Part shown: positions 59,705-64,000 of the stretch, in pieces
How the letters are laid out: every line of letters begins with the position of its first letter
Position numbering within the stretch: the stretch's first letter is position 1
Assembly: GCF_029263785.1 (NCBI RefSeq)
Contig: NZ_JAJUFE010000004.1
Coordinates: forward strand, 1-64,000
Length of the DNA: 64,000 bases
Source of the DNA: Pusillimonas sp.
Lineage (GTDB): Bacteria > Pseudomonadota > Gammaproteobacteria > Burkholderiales > Burkholderiaceae_B
Reading direction: 5' to 3'
Made by a program: the position numbers and the translations under genes
The notes under the pieces: model-generated
What the model was told of the DNA's origin: nothing
What the model saw: only the letters and a program-made list of their open reading frames with translations
Databases searched by the model: none

Positions 59705-59861
59705 GTGTAGAACTCTCCTTGCAAGCAGCGGCCGGACGCGACATGCGTCGGCAACACAGATAAGTATACCATCTTATGTCAAGTTTATCCAGTATTCGCT
59801 ACGATCGTCGCTCAATTTGACGCTATCATGGCGTAATCATTTTCAACATAGAGCGCAACAG

Positions 59862-60545
59862 ATGGATCACAGCGTTAAAGCTGCCCTGGCTCGCTGGCCA
59901 GACGTCCCTGCCGTTTTTGGCTGGCTTTCATTATCGGAACAAGGCAAGTGGCGCTTCCACCCTGATGGCAATGGCTGGGACATCGAAGCGGCGTGCGCCC
60001 CGTCAACTCCTGAACCCGGCGAACCGATCCACAACGAACAGATTCTTGAGTTCATAAACCGGAACTATTCAGGCGACCCGCAGGGCCGATGGTTTTTTCA
60101 GAATGGCCCACAACGGGTATACGTGCGGCTGGACGCTGCCCCTTTCATTCTGCATCTGGACACCCCCTCCCTCACCCTTTATACACACAACGGACTGGCC
60201 GTTGGGCAGATCCGTGAATGGTGGATTGATGAACACGGTCGCCTGTTCGCCCAAACCGAGCATGGCCCGGGTATGATCGCCGGACGGGATGCTGCGGTTG
60301 TATTCGAGGCCTTGCATGGTGAAGACGGTACGCCATTGATCGAAAAAATTGAAGACGCAGCGTTTGATGCGTCGAACGTGAACATTTCAACCCTGCTGGC
60401 AGGTGGTGACTTTGCCGGGATGAAAGTGCGGCTTGTTCGCCCAGGCACTGACAAAACCGACGATTCAAGCGCCGCCGCCGTGTACTACTGCACAGCTCAA
60501 AACCTTGAGGCCTGCCTGGGTTTTACCCGTATCCCGGCACCGTGA
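59862..60545 (+). CDS. Conserved hypothetical soluble protein
   Basis: 227 residues from the ATG at 59862. It begins DHSVKAALARWPDVPAVFGW and holds blocks GRWFFQNGPQRVYVRLDAAP and HNGLAVGQIREWWIDEHGRLF, which I recall as a DUF295x-type betaproteobacterial family of unknown function, without a sure number. No signal or membrane segment. It reads toward a Nudix gene 32 bp downstream and may share its transcript. Confidence 0.75.
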   Translation: MDHSVKAALARWPDVPAVFGWLSLSEQGKWRFHPDGNGWDIEAACAPSTPEPGEPIHNEQILEFINRNYSGDPQGRWFFQNGPQRVYVRLDAAPFILHLDTPSLTLYTHNGLAVGQIREWWIDEHGRLFAQTEHGPGMIAGRDAAVVFEALHGEDGTPLIEKIEDAAFDASNVNISTLLAGGDFAGMKVRLVRPGTDKTDDSSAAAVYYCTAQNLEACLGFTRIPAP

Positions 60546-60577
60546 ACAGCCAGCCCAAATAAATATAGAATAGGGCC

Positions 60578-61165
60578 ATGACGACCCCCGCCCCTTCTTT
60601 CTATTTTCCTGCGCCGCGCACTCAAAAATTCTGCAGTCAATGCAGCGCTGCGATCACTTTGCGCGTGCCACCCGACGACAATCGCTTGCGGGCTGTCTGT
60701 GAAAATTGTGGGGCCATCCATTACCAGAACCCACGCAATGTCGTGGGTGTATTGGCGGTCTGGGATGACAAGGTGCTGTTGTGCCGACGCGCTATCGAGC
60801 CACGTTACGGCAAATGGACGCTGCCGGCCGGCTTCATGGAGCTTGGCGAAACAACAGCGCAGGGAGCCATGCGCGAAACACAGGAAGAAGCAGGAGCCCA
60901 GATCGAGCTTGGCCCCTTGTACACGGTCATTGACGTACCCCATGCCGAGCAGGTCCATTTCTTTTACCTTGCCCGGGCCTTGTCTGACGAGCTGTTTCCG
61001 GGCCCCGAAAGTCTCGAGGCCCGTTATTTTCCGCTGGATGAAATCCCGTGGTCATCGCTGGCCTTTCGGACGGTGATCACGACACTCGAGCATTACGTGG
61101 CCGATGTCGAAAAAGGCGATTTCCCAATGCATCACTACGATATTCCCCTGCCGGTACCCGACTAA
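60578..61165 (+). CDS. Nudix hydrolase with N-terminal zinc ribbon
   Basis: 195 residues. Zinc cysteines C19, C22, C41 and C44 form a ribbon like that of NADH pyrophosphatases, and the Nudix box runs from G85 through E91, R99-E100, E103-E104 and G106. It probably cleaves NADH, ADP-ribose or another nucleoside diphosphate; the SQPWPFPxS signature of NudC is not present, so the substrate is open. It is followed 11 bp later by aat. Confidence 0.9.
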   Translation: MTTPAPSFYFPAPRTQKFCSQCSAAITLRVPPDDNRLRAVCENCGAIHYQNPRNVVGVLAVWDDKVLLCRRAIEPRYGKWTLPAGFMELGETTAQGAMRETQEEAGAQIELGPLYTVIDVPHAEQVHFFYLARALSDELFPGPESLEARYFPLDEIPWSSLAFRTVITTLEHYVADVEKGDFPMHHYDIPLPVPD

Positions 61166-61176
61166 GCCTTCCCAAC

Positions 61177-61929
61177 GTGAACCCACTGGTCTGGATCGAC
61201 GAACACACCCCTTTGCCGCATCCCAGCAGGGCGCTACCAGAAGGCCTGCTGGCCGTGGGCGGCGAGCTGACCATCCAACGCCTGACCGAAGCCTACACGC
61301 ACGGTATTTTTCCGTGGTTCAACGAAGGCGACCCGGTGCTGTGGTGGAGCCCGGACCCGCGCATGGTGCTGGCCTGCTCCGACTTTCGCGTTTCGAAATC
61401 CTTGCGTAAGCGACTGCGTCAGCTCGCGCGGGATGATGCGAACCCCTGGGCCTCCTGGCAGATACGCATCAATACGGCCTTTGCACAGGTCATACAGGCT
61501 TGCGCCGAACCGCGAGGAGGTGTTGCCGGCACATGGATATCGCCACAGATCCGGGCGGCTTACCAGGCATGGCATCAGGCCGGCTATGTTCACAGCATAG
61601 AGACGTGGAAAGACGGCGAGCTGGTGGGTGGTCTTTACGGCGTATGTCTGGGCCACATGTTTTTCGGCGAGTCGATGTTTACACGTGTGCCCGATGCTTC
61701 GAAGATGGCCTTGGCTTATCTGGTAACACTGCTTCAAAGGCATGGCATAGATCACATCGACTGCCAGCAACAAACAGCACATCTGGCGCGTCTGGGTGCA
61801 CGGCCCATCGATCGCGAACTATTTCTGGAGATGCTGGTTGCCGCCCAGAAGCACCCGACACCTCATTGGACGGCGGGCAGACTCTTATCCGACGGGCAGC
61901 TTGCAGCCCTGCCACGCAAGACGCCATAA
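61177..61929 (+). CDS. aat: Leucyl/phenylalanyl-tRNA-protein transferase
   Basis: 250 residues from a GTG at 61177, the start that gives the family N-terminus ([19 protein letters not shown]). Conserved blocks [20 protein letters not shown] and [20 protein letters not shown] are present. It adds Leu or Phe to proteins with N-terminal Arg or Lys, marking them for ClpS/ClpAP. It forms a co-directional group with bpt, its functional partner. Confidence 0.95.
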   Translation: MNPLVWIDEHTPLPHPSRALPEGLLAVGGELTIQRLTEAYTHGIFPWFNEGDPVLWWSPDPRMVLACSDFRVSKSLRKRLRQLARDDANPWASWQIRINTAFAQVIQACAEPRGGVAGTWISPQIRAAYQAWHQAGYVHSIETWKDGELVGGLYGVCLGHMFFGESMFTRVPDASKMALAYLVTLLQRHGIDHIDCQQQTAHLARLGARPIDRELFLEMLVAAQKHPTPHWTAGRLLSDGQLAALPRKTP

Positions 61930-61960
61930 TGAGGCAAGCCACTGCCTGTTGAGCGACGTC

Positions 61961-62680
61961 ATGAGTTACCCCAACGAGCCCACGCTCAAGACCCTCCAGT
62001 TCTACTCGACCGCATCGTACCCCTGCAGCTATATCGACGGGCGAGAAGCCCGTTCGCAGGTCGCAGCACCCACACACCTTATTGATGCATCCACGTATTC
62101 CCAATTGGTATTGCAAGGGTTTCGCCGCAGCGGTTACTTTACCTACCGGCCCCACTGCGATACCTGTCGGGCATGTCTGCCCATTCGCGTAGCCGTGAAC
62201 GACTTTCAACCCAATCGGACCCAACGAAAGATCTGGCGCAGGCATCAGGGGCTTCGTGCAAGCAATGCGCCGCTTGAGTTTCAACCCGAGCATTTTGAAC
62301 TTTATCGTCGTTATGTTTCGACCCGCCACGCGGGCGCCGGCATGGATGACGACGATCAGTCGCAATACACGCAGTTTCTGCTGACAAGCCGGGTAGACAC
62401 CACACTTGTCGAGTTTCGTGACCAAGACGGTACGCTGTGCATGGTCTCCATAATCGATATTCTCGATACGGGGCTGTCCGCCGTCTATACCTTCTTTGAC
62501 CCGCAGGCGCCAGGCAGTCTGGGCACCTATGGTGTGCTCTGGCAGATCGATCGCTGCCGCGCCATGGGCCTGCCATGGCTGTACCTGGGGTACTGGATCG
62601 AAGAAAGCCGTAAAATGGCGTACAAAATACATTATCAGCCTTGCGAAATACTGCGCGGCAGTCACTGGACCCCTCTTTAA
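61961..62680 (+). CDS. bpt: Aspartate/glutamate leucyltransferase Bpt
   Basis: 239 residues from the ATG at 61961. The N-terminal cysteine-rich segment [20 protein letters not shown] and the C-terminal block [20 protein letters not shown] identify the bacterial ATE1-like family. It attaches Leu to N-terminal Asp or Glu, another route into the N-degron pathway. It lies 31 bp after aat. Confidence 0.95.
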   Translation: MSYPNEPTLKTLQFYSTASYPCSYIDGREARSQVAAPTHLIDASTYSQLVLQGFRRSGYFTYRPHCDTCRACLPIRVAVNDFQPNRTQRKIWRRHQGLRASNAPLEFQPEHFELYRRYVSTRHAGAGMDDDDQSQYTQFLLTSRVDTTLVEFRDQDGTLCMVSIIDILDTGLSAVYTFFDPQAPGSLGTYGVLWQIDRCRAMGLPWLYLGYWIEESRKMAYKIHYQPCEILRGSHWTPL

Positions 62681-62684
62681 ACCG

Positions 62685-63731
62685 ATGTCCCTGCTTTTCA
62701 ATTCCTATCCGCTGGCGCGCACGGCGCTGTTTTCCCTGGACGCCGAAACCGCTCATGAACTGACCCTCTCTTCCCTTCAGAAAGCCTACGATTGCCGACT
62801 AACTCGCCAGCTCTTGTCCAGCCGGCCCAGCCTGCCCGTGCAACTGATGGGCATGTCGCTGCGCAACCCCGTCGGGCTGGCGGCCGGACTCGACAAGAAC
62901 GGTGCGCATATCGACGCGCTGGGCCAGTTGGGTTTCGGCTTCATTGAAGTGGGTACCGTTACGCCCCGCGCGCAGGCCGGCAATCCAAAGCCGCGCATGT
63001 ATCGTTTGCCCGAGGCCAATGCCTTGATCAATCGCCTGGGTTTCAACAACGATGGCCTTGAGCGGTTCATTGCCAACGTCAAACGCAGTACCTGGCGCAA
63101 GGAAGGCGGGATCCTGGGACTGAACATCGGCAAGAATGCCGATACACCCATCGAAAAGGCAGTCGACGATTATCTGATTGGCCTCGAGGGTGTTTATCCT
63201 CACGCCGACTATGTGACAGTGAACATATCATCGCCCAACACGCAGAATTTGCGCAGTCTGCAAGGCGGAGACGAGCTTGATGCACTATTGGGCGCGCTTC
63301 GAGAAAAACGTGAGGCTTTATCAGACACGCATCAGCGACGTGTGCCGCTGGTGGTCAAGATCGCGCCCGATCTTTCCCCCGAGCAGATCGACCGTGTCGC
63401 GGAAATACTGCCGCGTCACGACATCGATGGCGTCATAGCAACCAATACCACCATTACTCGCGACGCTGTGCAGGGACACCCTCATGCAGGGCAAGCCGGA
63501 GGGCTTTCGGGCCCGCCGGTCCACGCCCTTTCGCTGATCGTTATCGAAAGGCTCAGGCAGCGTCTGGGCAACACCTTGGCCATCATTGGGGTGGGCGGCA
63601 TTCACGAAGGCCGTCATGCGCAGGAAAAAATCGCGGCCGGTGCCAATGCCGTGCAGCTGTACACGGGCCTGATTTATCGCGGCCCGGCGCTGGTCAAAGA
63701 GTGTGTACGGGCATTGAGCACTGCCCGGTAG
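62685..63731 (+). CDS. pyrD: Dihydroorotate dehydrogenase (quinone), class 2
   Basis: 348 residues from the ATG at 62685, 4 bp after bpt. The N-terminal amphipathic helices that dock to the membrane quinone pool precede the barrel, with the FMN region [20 protein letters not shown], the catalytic serine segment [15 protein letters not shown], and IIGVGGI near the end. It oxidises dihydroorotate to orotate in pyrimidine synthesis. Confidence 0.97.
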   Translation: MSLLFNSYPLARTALFSLDAETAHELTLSSLQKAYDCRLTRQLLSSRPSLPVQLMGMSLRNPVGLAAGLDKNGAHIDALGQLGFGFIEVGTVTPRAQAGNPKPRMYRLPEANALINRLGFNNDGLERFIANVKRSTWRKEGGILGLNIGKNADTPIEKAVDDYLIGLEGVYPHADYVTVNISSPNTQNLRSLQGGDELDALLGALREKREALSDTHQRRVPLVVKIAPDLSPEQIDRVAEILPRHDIDGVIATNTTITRDAVQGHPHAGQAGGLSGPPVHALSLIVIERLRQRLGNTLAIIGVGGIHEGRHAQEKIAAGANAVQLYTGLIYRGPALVKECVRALSTAR

Positions 63732-63773
63732 GCATCGCGTTTGTCCCTATCCGCGAGCCGAGTCAAAAACGAA

Positions 63774-63812
63774 CAAAGCCCCGGCAAGCCGTGTAAGCTT
63801 GTCGGGGCTTTG
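63774..63812. terminator. Terminator between pyrD and phasin
   Basis: CAAAGCCCCG-G-CAAGC pairs with GCTTG-T-CGGGGCTTTG across a short loop. It lies between convergent genes and can serve both. Confidence 0.7.
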
Positions 63813-63877
63813 CATGCCGATCAGTCTGATCAAGGCTGACGGCAGGCCGGCCGGGACCGGCCGATGGGTGTAACTTT

Positions 63878-64000
63878 TTACGCTGCGCGGCGCGAACGCG
63901 ATGCCGGCTTGGCCGCAGCTTCGGCTGCCGAAGTGGCTGCCTGGAAAGTCGCGTTGGCAGCGGCAGTCAGGTTTGATTCCGCAGTTTGAGTGGCTTGCTT
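63878..64000 (-). CDS. Phasin family protein, C-terminal 40 residues (cut by window edge)
   Basis: Reading leftward, the visible end is rich in Ala, Thr and Lys (SNLTAAANATFQAATSAAEA then KPASRSRRAA and a TAA at 63880-63878), the usual C-terminus of Burkholderiales phasins that coat polyhydroxybutyrate granules. The N-terminal part lies outside the window, so the call depends on this tail. Confidence 0.7.
   Translation of the reverse strand, partial: KQATQTAESNLTAAANATFQAATSAAEAAAKPASRSRRAA

Overview
The window is a contiguous piece of a beta-proteobacterial chromosome, most likely from the family Alcaligenaceae (Bordetella, Achromobacter or Pusillimonas relatives) within Burkholderiales. 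The evidence is conserved gene order (ftsK-lolA-rarA-serS; hemH-grpE-dnaK-dnaJ; hrcA, nadK, recN, fur, bamE, dapB, murB; aat-bpt-pyrD), betaproteobacterial families such as DUF1841, and a phasin gene together with 3-hydroxybutyrate dehydrogenase, which points to polyhydroxybutyrate metabolism. The identification is inferred from protein families and synteny, not from a database search. I see no rRNA operon, CRISPR array, insertion sequence or prophage. There are three tRNA genes: Ser-CGA, Gly-GCC and Cys-GCA.

Layout. 1-8.8 kb: acetolactate synthase (partial) behind an attenuator-like leader, a FUSC/YccS membrane protein, an MFS transporter, yaaA, bdhA and a serine hydrolase. 8.8-18.6 kb: tRNA-Ser, a DHA2 drug exporter, a small EF-hand membrane protein, serS, rarA, lolA and ftsK, then trxB and an Smr nuclease running divergently from ftsK. 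18.6-26 kb is the most accessory-looking stretch: acyP, a candidate small RNA, cytochrome b561, DUF502, an SMR exporter, an unknown membrane protein, an SDR/RidA pair with a divergent TetR regulator, and a toxin-antitoxin module whose toxin carries an apparent one-base deletion. 26-36 kb: icd, DUF1841, two small cytochromes c, a MoxR/VWA pair, an M16 peptidase, and a DUF2478/FecCD-type ABC importer without a binding protein.

36-48 kb is the stress and housekeeping core: dnaJ, dnaK and grpE read leftward from two sigma-32-like promoters, with hemH and hrcA next to them; nadK and recN run rightward; fur is divergent from bamE-dapB; then murB. 48-54.6 kb: tRNA-Gly after a repeat-rich non-coding stretch, a VOC protein, a GST with a divergent LysR regulator, an unknown membrane protein, an ABC ATPase with degenerate catalytic motifs, and a MobA-like aromatic hydroxylase with its MarR regulator. 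55-64 kb: a preQ1-I riboswitch in front of the queuosine-precursor transporter yhhQ, a NADAR-like protein, tRNA-Cys, DUF4188, DUF2141, a run of small stress-type genes including a PRC-barrel protein behind a sigma-54-like promoter, a Nudix hydrolase, the N-degron transferases aat and bpt, pyrD, and the end of a phasin gene.

The items most worth a second look are: the preQ1-I riboswitch; an orphan promoter-hairpin-terminator unit that looks like an Hfq-type sRNA; the ABC ATPase that has lost its Walker A glycine, catalytic glutamate and H-loop histidine; the DUF2478 importer whose ATPase gene runs 91 bp into dnaJ; the frameshifted toxin; a sigma-54 site upstream of a low-complexity PRC-barrel protein; and a perfect inverted repeat built into the grpE heat-shock promoter.
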